This document shows positions 28,629-40,126 of a DNA stretch of 64,000 bases, piece by piece. Each line of letters begins with the position of its first letter. Position 1 is the first letter of the stretch. The notes below the pieces were generated by a model that worked only from the letters and a program-made list of their open reading frames with translations, was not told where the DNA came from and searched no databases. The DNA is taken from the NCBI GenBank assembly GCA_963816435.1, contig CAWFKS010000021.1:1-64000 (forward strand), read 5' to 3'. This DNA comes from CAWFKS01 sp963816435. GTDB taxonomy: Bacteria > Pseudomonadota > Alphaproteobacteria > Rhizobiales > Rhizobiaceae. A program made the position numbers and the translations under genes.

Positions 28629-28982
28629 ATGAACCATTTCGGATCGGCAGGACGCGGCGGCTTGATCGCGCTCGTGGTCGCGGCAGCCTGCATGACGGCT
28701 TCCGCCCCGGCGATGGCGCTGGAAAGCTACACGGTCACCATCAAGGATCACAAGTTCGATCCGGCGAAGCTGGAAGTGGCGGCGGGGGAGCGTTTCCAGA
28801 TCGTCGTGATCAATGCCGATCCGACCCCCGAGGAATTCGAGAGCAACGATTTCCACGTCGAGAAGGTCGTCAATGGAAATTCGCAGATTCGCGTCTTCGC
28901 GGGTCCGCTGGAGCCCGGCGAATACAGCTTCTTCGGCGAGTTCCACAAGGACACCGCACAGGGCACCCTGACGGCCAAATAA
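28629..28982 (+). CDS. Cupredoxin-like periplasmic protein (FTR1 partner)
   Basis: Exported protein of 117 residues. Signal peptide to about A-P-A-M-A; the rest is a cupredoxin-like beta barrel (Y-T-V-T-I-K-D-H-K-F-D-P-A-K-L-E-V, G-E-Y-S-F-F-G-E-F-H). The type-1 copper cysteine is absent, although histidines at D-F-H-V and E-F-H remain. EfeO-type proteins carry a similar domain with the FTR1 permease, where it may oxidise or hand over Fe(II). It ends two bases before the FTR1 start codon, so the two act together. Confidence 0.85.
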   Translation: MNHFGSAGRGGLIALVVAAACMTASAPAMALESYTVTIKDHKFDPAKLEVAAGERFQIVVINADPTPEEFESNDFHVEKVVNGNSQIRVFAGPLEPGEYSFFGEFHKDTAQGTLTAK

Positions 28983-28983
28983 C

Positions 28984-29811
28984 ATGCTTGCCACCTTCAT
29001 CATCGTCTTTCGCGAAAGCCTCGAGGCGGCGCTCATCGTCTCGATCGTCATGGCGGCGAGCCGCGGCATCGCCGGGCGCGGAAGCTGGGTCGGCATCGGC
29101 ATCGTCGCGGGCCTGGCCGGCGCCGCACTGCTGGCGCTGTTCGCCGACGGCTTGTCGAACCTGTTCGGCGGCACGGGCTCGGAACTCTTCAACGCGGCGG
29201 TGCTGATTGTGGCGGTCGCGATGCTCGGATGGCACCACGTGTGGATGAGCACGCACGGTGCGGAACTCGCCGCGCAGAGCCGTTCGGTGAGCGCCGACGT
29301 CCGCGAAGGCGCTCGCCCGCTTTCGGCGCTTGCCATCGTCACCGGCGTGGCGGTGCTGCGCGAAGGCTCCGAGACGGTGCTTTTCCTCTACGGCATCGCG
29401 ATGAATGTCGACGGCGCCGGCTCCATGCTGCAGGGCGGCCTGCTCGGCGCACTGGCGGCGGTTCTGCTTGGCCTGCTGATCTACGGCGGACTGCTGTCGA
29501 TCCCGCTGCGCTACATCTTCAAGGTCACCGGCGCGCTGCTGGTGCTGATCGCGGCGGGCCTCGCAGCGCAGGCGGCGAGCCTGCTGGTGCAGGCCGGATA
29601 CCTGCCGCCGCTCGGCTACGACATCTGGGACACCTCGAACATTCTGTCCCAGGATGCGCCGCTCGGCTTCCTGCTGCACATTCTCGTCGGCTACATGGCC
29701 AGGCCGCAGGGCATCCAGGTGCTGGCCTACGCGGCGACGCTGCTGCTCATCCTCGGCACGACCGGGCTGGTGCGCCGCAGCCATGCGCGGGCCAAGCTCG
29801 CGGCACACTGA
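28984..29811 (+). CDS. FTR1 family iron permease
   Basis: Inner-membrane high-affinity iron transporter of 275 residues with about seven segments. The two iron-path R-E-x-x-E motifs are present: R-E-S-L-E at 10-14 and R-E-G-S-E at 126-130. Close relatives are EfeU and FetM. The adjacent cupredoxin-like protein replaces the EfeO/EfeB partners of the classic operon. Iron regulation is likely, but no clear Fur or Irr/RirA box could be identified by eye. Confidence 0.93.
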   Translation: MLATFIIVFRESLEAALIVSIVMAASRGIAGRGSWVGIGIVAGLAGAALLALFADGLSNLFGGTGSELFNAAVLIVAVAMLGWHHVWMSTHGAELAAQSRSVSADVREGARPLSALAIVTGVAVLREGSETVLFLYGIAMNVDGAGSMLQGGLLGALAAVLLGLLIYGGLLSIPLRYIFKVTGALLVLIAAGLAAQAASLLVQAGYLPPLGYDIWDTSNILSQDAPLGFLLHILVGYMARPQGIQVLAYAATLLLILGTTGLVRRSHARAKLAAH

Positions 29812-29833
29812 TTCATCGCTCCCAAATTCCAGA

Positions 29834-30631
29834 TCACGCCTTGAGGCCGAAGCCCTGAAGCAGCCGCCGGCCGGCGAATGTCGGCGCGCCGGAGGTGAAA
29901 ACGCCGATGTCCGGTTCATGCGGGCCGAGTTCCGGCTGCGCGCGCTGCGAGACCGGCGCGAGCAGCGAAAGCGCGCGCCGGGCGATCGCCTCGGCCGGGT
30001 CCAGCCAGTCGACCGGCCACGGCGCGGTCTTGCGCATCCGGTTGGCCAGGAAAGGATAGTGCGTGCAGGCCAGCACCACGATGTCGGTGCGCCGGCCCTC
30101 CTGTTCGACGAAGCACGGCGCAATTTCGGCCCTCACCGCCTCCTCGTCGACGAAACCTTCCTGCATGTAGGTTTCCGCCAGAGCCGCCAGCCGCTCGCTG
30201 CCGACCAGGCGCACATGACATTTCGACGCCCACTGGCGGATCAGGTCGCGCGTATATTGCCGCTTCACGGTGCCCGGCGTGGCCAGCACCGACACGAGGC
30301 CTGACCACGTGCGCTCGGCCGCCGGCTTGATCGCAGGAACCGTGCCGACGAATGGCGTCTGCGGGAAACGTTCGCGGAGATCGCCGAGCACCAGCGTGGA
30401 GAGGGTGTTGCAGGCGATGATCGCCACCTCCGGCCGATGCTCATCGAGCAGGCCCGCGAACAGATCCAGGATGCGCGTGCGCAGCGCCTCCTCCTCCCAC
30501 GCGCCGTACGGAAAGGCGGCATCGTCGGCAACGTAGACAAAGCGGCGGTCCGGCATCAAAACGCGCGCTTCGCGCAGCACGGTGAGGCCACCGATGCCGG
30601 AATCCAGGACGAGGATGGGCCTGTCGCTCAT
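29834..30631 (-). CDS. murI: Glutamate racemase
   Basis: Cytoplasmic enzyme making D-glutamate for peptidoglycan; 265 residues. Catalytic elements: D-S-G-I-G-G-L (10-16), first cysteine in I-A-C-N-T-L-S-T, second in L-A-C-T-H-Y-P-F. The start overlaps the trmJ stop as ATGA, so murI is translated after trmJ on the same message. Confidence 0.95.
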   Translation of the reverse strand: MSDRPILVLDSGIGGLTVLREARVLMPDRRFVYVADDAAFPYGAWEEEALRTRILDLFAGLLDEHRPEVAIIACNTLSTLVLGDLRERFPQTPFVGTVPAIKPAAERTWSGLVSVLATPGTVKRQYTRDLIRQWASKCHVRLVGSERLAALAETYMQEGFVDEEAVRAEIAPCFVEQEGRRTDIVVLACTHYPFLANRMRKTAPWPVDWLDPAEAIARRALSLLAPVSQRAQPELGPHEPDIGVFTSGAPTFAGRRLLQGFGLKA

Positions 30632-31479
30632 TGCCGCCGGTCTGCCCCATCGCCCCGCCCGGCGTCTTCCGAACCGCGGCGCGCCATGCCCTCGGGCGCG
30701 CCGGTGCCGCGCGGCTGGTTCGGCGAGAACTTGTCGAGCGAAGTGACGACGCCGCGCAGCACATCGATCTCGGCGTCGGAGAACCCCGGGCGGGTCAGCA
30801 CGGCCTTCAGATTGTCGAGCATCTTCGGTTTCTTCTCCGGCGGCCGGAAATAACCCCGGGCATCCAGAGCAGCCTCGACATGTCCGAGCAGCCCCTGCAG
30901 CTTGCGCTTTTCGGCGGGCTCGAAGGCAGGTCCGGCGAACGCCGTGGCGGACGGCTCTTCAAGCCCCGACTTCATCCACTCGTAAGACATCAGCAGCACG
31001 GCCTGGGCGATGTTGAGCGAGGCGAAGCCGGGATTGACCGGAAACGTGACGATCTGGTCGGCGAGCGCCACCTCCTCGTTGTAAAGGCCGAAACGCTCGC
31101 GGCCGAACAGGATGCCCGTCTTCTGGCCGGCGACGAAGCGTCCCCGCAGTTCGCGCCCGGCATCGACGGGGCCCCTCACCGGCTTGAAATTGTCACGCGC
31201 ACGGGCGGTCGTCGCCACGACATAGTGCAAATCGGCCACGGCGGCTGCGGTGTCGGGGAACACGGTCGCGGCGTCGATGACGTGGTCGGCACGGCTTGCC
31301 GCAGCGCGTGCCTTTTCGTTGGGCCAGCCGTCGCGCGGGTTGACGAGGCGCAGCTCGGCAAGGCCGAAATTGGCCATCGCCCGGGCCACCATGCCGATGT
31401 TCTCACCGAGTTGCGGCTCGACGAGCACGATCGCCGGACCTTCCGCGATCAGCCTGCGTTCGCCGTCTGGTCCGCTCAT
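30628..31479 (-). CDS. trmJ: tRNA/rRNA methyltransferase, TrmJ type
   Basis: SPOUT-class methyltransferase of 283 residues, likely adding 2'-O-methyl at tRNA position 32. N-terminal fold V-L-V-E-P-Q-L-G-E-N-I-G-M-V-A-R-A-M is the TrmJ signature; the SAM knot shows G-I-L-F-G-R-E-R-F-G-L and F-P-V-N-P-G-F-A-S-L-N-I-A-Q-A. The C-terminal 110 residues are the TrmJ dimer extension. ATG at 31479; the rpsD-ttcA-trmJ area is thus rich in translation genes. Divergent from the TfoX-N gene. Confidence 0.9.
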   Translation of the reverse strand: MSGPDGERRLIAEGPAIVLVEPQLGENIGMVARAMANFGLAELRLVNPRDGWPNEKARAAASRADHVIDAATVFPDTAAAVADLHYVVATTARARDNFKPVRGPVDAGRELRGRFVAGQKTGILFGRERFGLYNEEVALADQIVTFPVNPGFASLNIAQAVLLMSYEWMKSGLEEPSATAFAGPAFEPAEKRKLQGLLGHVEAALDARGYFRPPEKKPKMLDNLKAVLTRPGFSDAEIDVLRGVVTSLDKFSPNQPRGTGAPEGMARRGSEDAGRGDGADRRQ

Positions 31480-31555
31480 GTGTGGTCGTCGCCTGATTGC
31501 CGCCATCGGCCGTCCCTGCCATAATCCGCGGGCAAAGAAAAGCGCGGGAGGGACC

Positions 31556-31912
31556 GTGAGCGCAGAACTCGCCGAGCGCGTCCGCAAACAGCTCGCCGAC
31601 ATGCCCGGTGCCGCCGAAATCCGGATGTTCGGCGGTCTTTGCTTCACGCTCAAGGGAAACATGCTGGTCGGCATCATGAACGACGGCGGACTGCTCGTGC
31701 GCGTGGGACCATCCGGCATGACCGAGGCACTGAGCCGGCCGGGAGCCTCACCGATGGAGATGGGAGCGCGCGTCATGCGGGGCTTCGTCGTGGTCTCGCC
31801 GGACGCGCTCGACGATGCGGCGCTTTCCCAATGGATGGCGACCGCCCGCGCCTTTGTCGAACCGATGCCGCCGAAACAGAAGAAGCCCGCCAAGCGGCCC
31901 AAGGCCATCTGA
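31556..31912 (+). CDS. TfoX N-terminal domain protein
   Basis: A 118-residue protein matching the stand-alone TfoX_N domain: E-I-R-M-F-G-G-L-C-F-T-L-K-G-N-M-L-V-G and P-M-E-M-G-A-R-V-M-R-G-F-V-V-V. A GTG start (31556) is set by G-G-G-A-G-G-G-A ending three bases before it. The lysine- and proline-rich tail (P-P-K-Q-K-K-P-A-K-R-P-K) could contact nucleic acid. Single-domain TfoX_N proteins have no firm function. Confidence 0.88.
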   Translation: MSAELAERVRKQLADMPGAAEIRMFGGLCFTLKGNMLVGIMNDGGLLVRVGPSGMTEALSRPGASPMEMGARVMRGFVVVSPDALDDAALSQWMATARAFVEPMPPKQKKPAKRPKAI

Positions 31913-31949
31913 CGCCGTTCTCGACGTCAACTGAAACTTCGTTGCGTTT

Positions 31950-32160
31950 GCAGATCGACGGCCTGGGAAAACTCAACCTGCAGTATGTGCCGGCGCGAAA
32001 AAACCGCTGAAAATTTTTATTTTTCCTTATTAAAAGGCACGTAATACTTTCCACTTGGTTGTAATTACTATGGAGCCTTAAAGTAAAATACCTTGCTATG
32101 TATCTTAATATGATATACTCTACCTAAAATCCAAATATCAAATTCGTTCCAGATATTGAT
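31950..32160. other. AT-rich patch before the tail-collar gene
   Basis: About 200 bases with clearly lower GC than everything around it (runs such as AAAATTTTTATTTTTCC near 32008 and TTAATATGATATAC near 32107). No gene fits. It probably carries the promoter of the downstream gene and, with that gene, may be an acquired segment. Confidence 0.6.
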
Positions 32161-32172
32161 GGGGAGGGCGCG

Positions 32173-32780
32173 ATGCTGCGCAAGCTGTTTTTCGGTTTCG
32201 TCTTCTGCTTCATTTTCTTCACTCGGACTCCTCGCTTTTATATCCCCGGCGAGCGCACAATCGGAACCTTTCGTCGGACAGTTGATGGCGACGGCCGCCA
32301 CTTTCTGCCCCCGGGGGTGGGCACAGGCGGACGGCCAGCTTCTGGCAATTTCCCAGAACACGGCGCTGTTTTCGCTTTTGGGCACCACATATGGGGGCAA
32401 TGGGCAGACCAATTTCGCCTTGCCGGATCTGCGTGGGCGCGCCCCCATACACGCGGGTCAAGGCCCCGGTCTGAGCAACTACCCGCAGGGGCAGGCGAGC
32501 CGGGCCCGAAAGCTTCACGTTGACCATCAGCCAGTTGCCCCCTCATACTCATTCGGTGCAGGCGACGAACGCAACTGCCGACAAGGGCGGGCCTGCGGAT
32601 CGCTATCTCGGCGGCGGCGTCGGCAACGACGACATGTATCACGACGGTCCGCCAAACAAGCTGATGGCCAACGACATGATCACGCCCACAGGGGGCGGCG
32701 AGGCAGTGAACCATCGCGATCCTTATTTGACGGTTCTCTGGTGCGTCGCCACGCAGGGAGTGTTCCCGTCGCGCAACTGA
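32173..32780 (+). CDS. Secreted phage tail-collar domain protein (frameshifted in this sequence)
   Basis: Microcystin-dependent-protein-like (MdpB) product. G-G-G-G-A-G-G-G precedes the ATG at 32173, which opens a hydrophobic signal M-L-R-K-L-F-F-G-F-V; one extra base near 32217 then moves S-L-G-L-L-A-F-I-S-P-A-S-A-Q into the next frame. The collar domain follows (F-C-P-R-G-W-A-Q-A-D-G-Q-L-L, L-P-D-L-R-G-R-A-P-I-H). A second extra C near 32500 shifts to the frame with L-T-I-S-Q-L-P-P-H-T-H-S-V and ends at 32780. Removing two bases gives 201 codons, the family size. Role unknown; collar domains in phages assemble tail fibres. Confidence 0.75.
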
Positions 32781-32868
32781 CCTCTCGCGTTTCTGCAAGC
32801 CGGTCCCTCGCCTCAGTTCGCGAGCACCGGTCCTGCGGTTCTGATCCTTCTCGCCGGCCGTTCGGCCG

Positions 32869-33768
32869 TCAGGCTGCCGCGAAATCGCGGATTGCTGCGG
32901 CCACGCCATCCGGATTTTCGTGCAGGATCCAGTGACCACGACCGGCAAAGCGCTGCACCGTGAGGTCGGGCACGAAATCGGCCAAGTCCGCCAGGCAGGA
33001 CGGCCGCAAGCGCCTCGTCGGCCTCTCCCCACACACGAGGTGCGGCACCCTCACCGCCAAGGCGCTTTCGCCGGCATGTCGAGGATCGGTGAAGAGGCCG
33101 GCGCCGGCGCGTCCGGCTTCAGGCACCTCGATCGGAGAAGCGCGATACCAGTTGAGCATGCCCGACAGCACGCCGGGGCCAGACCACGCCGCGCGATACT
33201 GGGCGGCCAGTTGCGGCGTCATCCAGTCCGCTTCGGAAAACTCCGTCATCATGCGCAGCAGCCGGCGATATCCGTCTTCGGCCAGCCGCGTCTCGATGTC
33301 GGGAAGCCTCAACGTGTTGATGTACTGGCTGGCGCGGCGCTGCTCGGCATCCTCGAATATCGCGCGCTGAAAACAGGCCGGATGAACGCCGTTGGCGACG
33401 ATCAGATGCGTCAGCCGCTCGGGCCGCGCAATCGCAAAAGCATAGGCAACCGAAGCGCCCCAATCATGCCCCGCAAGCACGAACGGCTTTCCGGGCGACA
33501 GACGGTCCGCAAGGGAGTCGATGTCGGCAACGAGGTTCCTGGCGCGGTAAGCGTCCACGTCCGCAGGTGCCGTCGATCCGCCGTAGCCGCGCTGGTCGGG
33601 CGCGACGACATGGAAACGGTCTGCCAGACGCTCCATCACCGGGCGCCACGCAATCCAGAATTCCGGAAAGCCATGCAGGCAAAGAAGCAGCGGATTGGCG
33701 GCGTCGCCGGCCTCGGCGAAACGCAGCCGCGCGCCGCCGGTATCGTGTGAGCCGAAGCGGAATTCCAT
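32869..33768 (-). CDS. Epoxide-hydrolase-like alpha/beta hydrolase (internal compensated insertions)
   Basis: About 298-299 residues. Conserved path: L-C-L-H-G-F-P-E-F-W-I-A-W, D-Q-R-G-Y-G-G-S, nucleophile elbow G-H-D-W-G-A (aspartate nucleophile, as in epoxide hydrolases and haloalkane dehalogenases), histidine in R-G-H-W-I-L-H-E. Near 33010-33040 the frame reads V-C-G-E-R-P-T-R-R-L, while the family-type V-W-G-E-A-D-E-A-L lies one frame over. Two extra bases plus one extra base explain this and restore frame. Start at 33768 has A-A-A-G-G-G upstream. Substrate unknown. Confidence 0.87.
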   Translation of the reverse strand: MEFRFGSHDTGGARLRFAEAGDAANPLLLCLHGFPEFWIAWRPVMERLADRFHVVAPDQRGYGGSTAPADVDAYRARNLVADIDSLADRLSPGKPFVLAGHDWGASVAYAFAIARPERLTHLIVANGVHPACFQRAIFEDAEQRRASQYINTLRLPDIETRLAEDGYRRLLRMMTEFSEADWMTPQLAAQYRAAWSGPGVLSGMLNWYRASPIEVPEAGRAGAGLFTDPRHAGESALAVRVPHLVCGERPTRRLRPSCLADLADFVPDLTVQRFAGRGHWILHENPDGVAAAIRDFAAA

Positions 33769-33910
33769 AGCCCTACCCTTTCCTGAATGCGGCTCCACAC
33801 AAGGCCTGCGGCCTGCTTTGCCTTCCCTGCCGACAATGGTATAGGGGCCGCACTTTCGATCAAGAATCTTCGGGCGCCACGCGTCCGGCTGCAGCAACGA
33901 GGCATCTCAC

Positions 33911-35125
33911 ATGGCGAAGATCAAGGTGGACAATCCCGTCGTGGAACTCGACGGGGACGAGATGACGCGCATCATCTGGCAGCTCATCAAGGACAAGCTG
34001 ATCCACCCCTATCTCGACATCGACCTCGAATATTACGACCTGTCGATCCAGCATCGCGACGAAACCGACGACAAGGTGACGGTGGACGCCGCCAACGCCA
34101 TCAAGAAGCACGGCGTCGGCGTGAAATGCGCCACGATCACTCCCGACGAGGCGCGGGTGGAGGAATTCGGGCTGAAGCGCATGTATCGCTCGCCCAACGG
34201 GACCATCCGCAACATTCTGGGCGGCGTCATCTTCCGCGAGCCGATCATCTGCAAGAACGTGCCGCGGCTGGTGCCCGGCTGGACGCAGCCGATCATCGTC
34301 GGCCGCCACGCCTTCGGCGACCAGTACCGCGCCACCGATTTCCGCTTCCCCGGCAAGGGCAAGCTGACGATCAAGTTCGTCGGCGAGGACGGTCAGACGA
34401 TCGAGCACGAGGTGTTCGACGCGCCGGGCTCCGGCGTGGCGATGGCGATGTACAACCTCGACGATTCGATCCGCGATTTCGCCCGCGCCTCGATGAACTA
34501 CGGCCTGCAGCGCGGCTACCCGGTCTATCTGTCGACCAAGAACACCATCCTCAAAGCCTATGACGGGCGCTTCAAGGACATCTTCCAGGAGGTCTACGAG
34601 AGCGAGTTCGCCGACAAGTTCAAGGCGGCGAAGATCACCTACGAGCACCGCCTGATCGACGACATGGTGGCGGCCAGCCTGAAATGGTCGGGCGGCTATG
34701 TCTGGGCCTGCAAGAACTACGACGGCGACGTGCAGTCCGACACGGTGGCGCAGGGCTTCGGCTCGCTCGGCCTGATGACCTCGGTGCTGATGACGCCGGA
34801 CGGCCAGACCGTGGAGGCCGAGGCAGCGCACGGCACGGTGACGCGCCACTACCGCCAGCACGAGCGCGGCGAGGAGACCTCGACCAATTCGATCGCCTCG
34901 ATCTTCGCCTGGACGCGCGGGCTCGCCCACCGCGCCAAGCTCGACGGCAACGACGACCTCAAGGAGTTCGCCGCCACGCTCGAGCGCGTGTGCATCCAGA
35001 CCGTGGAATCCGGCTACATGACCAAGGATCTGGCGCTGCTGATCGGCGCCGACCAGCGCTGGCTTTCGACCACCGGCTTCCTCGACAAGGTGGACGAGAA
35101 CCTCGCCAAAGCCATGGCTGCCTGA
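33911..35125 (+). CDS. icd: NADP-dependent isocitrate dehydrogenase
   Basis: TCA-cycle enzyme of 404 residues, of the eukaryotic-like IDH subfamily II common in Alphaproteobacteria. It starts A-K-I-K-V-D-N-P-V-V-E-L-D-G-D-E-M-T-R-I; the substrate loop S-P-N-G-T-I-R-N is intact and E-A-A-H-G-T-V-T-R-H marks the NADP site. Intact coding sequence, no frameshift. Promoter should lie in the 142-base gap shared with the divergent hydrolase gene. Confidence 0.97.
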   Translation: MAKIKVDNPVVELDGDEMTRIIWQLIKDKLIHPYLDIDLEYYDLSIQHRDETDDKVTVDAANAIKKHGVGVKCATITPDEARVEEFGLKRMYRSPNGTIRNILGGVIFREPIICKNVPRLVPGWTQPIIVGRHAFGDQYRATDFRFPGKGKLTIKFVGEDGQTIEHEVFDAPGSGVAMAMYNLDDSIRDFARASMNYGLQRGYPVYLSTKNTILKAYDGRFKDIFQEVYESEFADKFKAAKITYEHRLIDDMVAASLKWSGGYVWACKNYDGDVQSDTVAQGFGSLGLMTSVLMTPDGQTVEAEAAHGTVTRHYRQHERGEETSTNSIASIFAWTRGLAHRAKLDGNDDLKEFAATLERVCIQTVESGYMTKDLALLIGADQRWLSTTGFLDKVDENLAKAMAA

Positions 35126-35207
35126 CGAGAGAGGGGCGCGATGGGCGTTCACGCGTCCGGCGTCGCCGTTCGTCCCTGGCGTAGCGCTCCGATGTGGAGC
35201 ATGAGCG

Positions 35208-35558
35208 ATGAACCTGGCGCTGCTCAATCGCCGCAGGTTCCTGCAGGTCGCGTTTGGGCTCGCCCTGACCGTGACATTGCTCTTGGCGGCACGCTTCGTC
35301 GCCCGCTTCCTCTATTTCAGGCGGCACGCCGACGAGCCGGTCGCCGGCTGGATGCCGCTCGGCTACGTCGCGCGTTCCCACGGGGTGCCGGTGGAGGCGC
35401 TGCGCGACGAACTCGGCCTTGCGCCGGAATTCCACGACCGCCGACCGATCGAACAGATCGCGTCCGAAAGCGGAATGCCCCCCGAAGCCTACATTGCCGA
35501 GGTCGAAGCGGCGCTGGAACGCCTTGCGGGAACACCCGCGGGCGGTGCCGACCCGTGA
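35208..35558 (+). CDS. Small membrane-anchored protein preceding DedA
   Basis: A 116-residue protein with one N-terminal membrane segment (about 12-32, V-A-F-G-L-A-L-T-V-T-L-L-L-A-A-R) and a soluble helical tail. The tail has two similar pieces around V-P-V-E-A-L-R-D-E-L and M-P-P-E-A-Y-I-A-E-V, each like a small helix-turn-helix or LysM-like half repeat. I do not recognise the family. Its stop overlaps the DedA GTG start by four bases, so it is co-translated with it and may be an accessory subunit. Confidence 0.78.
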   Translation: MNLALLNRRRFLQVAFGLALTVTLLLAARFVARFLYFRRHADEPVAGWMPLGYVARSHGVPVEALRDELGLAPEFHDRRPIEQIASESGMPPEAYIAEVEAALERLAGTPAGGADP

Positions 35559-36151
35559 GCGATCTCGCCCTCCAATACCTGGCGAGCATCGGCGGTCCGG
35601 TGCTGTTCGTCACGCTGGTGTTTGGCGCGATCGGCGTGCCGCTTCCCTCGACGTTGCTCTTGATCGCCACCGGAGCCCTTGGCGCCGAAGGCGGTGTCGA
35701 TCTGGTCGCGATGTTCGCCTGGGCCACGCCCGGCGCCATCATCGGCGACCAAGTCGGCTATTTCGTCGGGCGCACACTGGGCGAGCCGGTGGAGCGGCTG
35801 GCGAAGCGCCGACCTGCCATCGCGCGGAGCCTCGAGGAGGCGAGGACCTACATTGCGCACTGGGGCGGCACCGGGGTCTTCCTGACGCGCTGGCTGCTCA
35901 GCCCGATCGGGCCAGCCGTCAACATCGCGGCGGGCATCGCCGCACTTTCCTGGCCGCGATTCACGATGTGGAGCATCGCCGGAGAGGCGCTGTGGGTAAT
36001 GCTGTTCCTGGCGCTCGGCGCCACGGTCGGCCACGGCGTCGAGCAGCTTGCCGCTCTCGCCGGAAACCTGACCTGGCTGCTGATCGCGGCAATCGCCACC
36101 GCGATTCTCGGATGGCGGCTGTTCGGCACACGGCGGGCGGGCGCGGCATAG
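35555..36151 (+). CDS. DedA family membrane protein
   Basis: Integral membrane protein of 198 residues. GTG start at 35555 overlaps the previous stop as GTGA. DedA/SNARE-associated features: F-G-A-I-G-V-P-L-P-S-T, G-D-Q-V-G-Y-F-V-G-R near the first re-entrant region, and F-L-T-R-W-L-L-S-P-I-G-P-A-V-N-I-A-A-G in the conserved R-x-x-P-x-x-R/N-like segment. DedA proteins flip undecaprenyl phosphate or phospholipids and support envelope integrity. Converges with alaS, 21 bases apart. Confidence 0.92.
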   Translation: MSDLALQYLASIGGPVLFVTLVFGAIGVPLPSTLLLIATGALGAEGGVDLVAMFAWATPGAIIGDQVGYFVGRTLGEPVERLAKRRPAIARSLEEARTYIAHWGGTGVFLTRWLLSPIGPAVNIAAGIAALSWPRFTMWSIAGEALWVMLFLALGATVGHGVEQLAALAGNLTWLLIAAIATAILGWRLFGTRRAGAA

Positions 36152-36172
36152 CAGCCGAAACGCCCCGCGCGC

Positions 36173-38831
<2,659 letters not shown>

Positions 38832-39011
38832 CTATCAACCTTTTGCGAGAAGGCCGCGGAATGTCCGCGGAAATTAGAACTGCGCCTTTTAGCGTCGGCG
38901 CGGTGGAGTGTCCAGAAATGCGCAAGGCGGATCTGTTGCTCACGTGCGCCGACGCCTTTTCCTCGCCCCTTCGGGAGCGCCCGCCACGTCTCCGTGTCCT
39001 CAGGCGCCGCC

Positions 39012-39080
39012 GCCTCCCTCCCCCTCGAGGGGAGGGTCGATCCGCGCAGCGGATCGGGGTGGGGTCGTCACAGACAGGCG
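39012..39080 (+). repeat. 70-base palindromic intergenic repeat, copy 1
   Basis: Starts GCCTCCCTCCCCCTCGAGGGG and ends CAGACAGGCG. It contains the perfect palindrome CCCCTCGAGGGG and an inverted pair GATCCGC/GCGGATC. Nearly identical to 40057-40126. Confidence 0.85.
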
Positions 39081-40056
39081 CTGCCGCCTTTCCTCGCCCC
39101 CTTCAGGGGGAGAGGTGGCGAGGGCGAAGCCCGAGACGGAGAGGGGGAGTGCGCACCCTTCAATTCCCCTCTCTGGTCTTTTCCAAGCATTTGCTCGGGG
39201 ACAAGCCCGCTCGCAAACACAGGCGTCCCCCGGGCGGGGCCCGCTGCCTCCGGCAGCTCCCGCCCGTTCGAAGCCTGCCGATGATTTACAGGATCATCGG
39301 CTTGCCGCTTTGCGGCAACCGGCTTCTCACCCCCCGCAAGGGGAGAGATAGGGCGCGGCATCGCCACCGCGTCCTTCTCCCCGCGTGCGGGGCGAGGGAG
39401 GGCGCGCGCCATCGGCCTTGGCACATACGTCTTCATCGCCACGCCCGGCTTCGCTACAGCCGTCTGGCCATTGTCAAAGAACTCGCGCCTGTCGCGAGGA
39501 TCGCTGCGCGATCCCGCTGGGCGCTGTCGCCGGAGCGCCTCGCGGCGATCCGGCTGGGGAAGACGGGCGGCCGTTCGGACGCTCATCTAGGGTAGTAACG
39601 TTGCGACCTCGCGGCCGCCCGTCCGGCGATTTTTGCGGTCACCGCCCGTTCCGCTTCCAGCACCCGGCTTCAGGAGGTTTCCGCGACAAGCGACATTCGC
39701 GTCGCTTCCCGCCTCTTCCTCCAGCGGCGACGGCTCATCACCGCCGCCTCGCCGGGTGCCCTTAAGCGCTCGTCCAGCGCACAGGGGCCGGTAGTACCCC
39801 CAGGGGAACCCTTGGACAGTGCCGCCCCGGACGAAAAGTCCACGTTAGACTTCGCGGCGGAGGCGCCGGTCCCTCCCCACGCAATCACCGTCATGATCGG
39901 TGTTCCCGCGGAAGGGACTGAGGGCGATGGTAAGGGAGGTTGGAAGGGTGGGGATAAAAGAGGGAGTGGGGAATGGGGAGTAGTGAGTGGGAACAACGGG
40001 TTGGGCGAGCGGAGCTGCGCGGCTGTCCACGGTGGCGGGCTGGCAGCAGCGCCGGC

Positions 40057-40126
40057 GCCTCCCTCCCCCTCGAGGGGAGGGTCGATCCGCGTGAGCGGAT
40101 CGGGGTGGGGTCGTCACAGACAGGCG
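40057..40126 (+). repeat. 70-base palindromic intergenic repeat, copy 2
   Basis: Same element and orientation as 39012-39080, differing at the small loop between GATCCGC and GCGGATC (GTGA in place of GCA-type bases) and so one base longer. About 1,045 bases separate the copies. Confidence 0.85.

Noticed and set aside
39068..39586. 172-codon minus-strand reading frame in the repeat mosaic
   Set aside because: It runs through the palindromic repeats, is Pro/Arg/Ala-rich and lacks a ribosome site.
39670..39996. 108-codon minus-strand frame in the mosaic
   Set aside because: Low-complexity proline/serine start, no domain and no start signal; most likely spurious.
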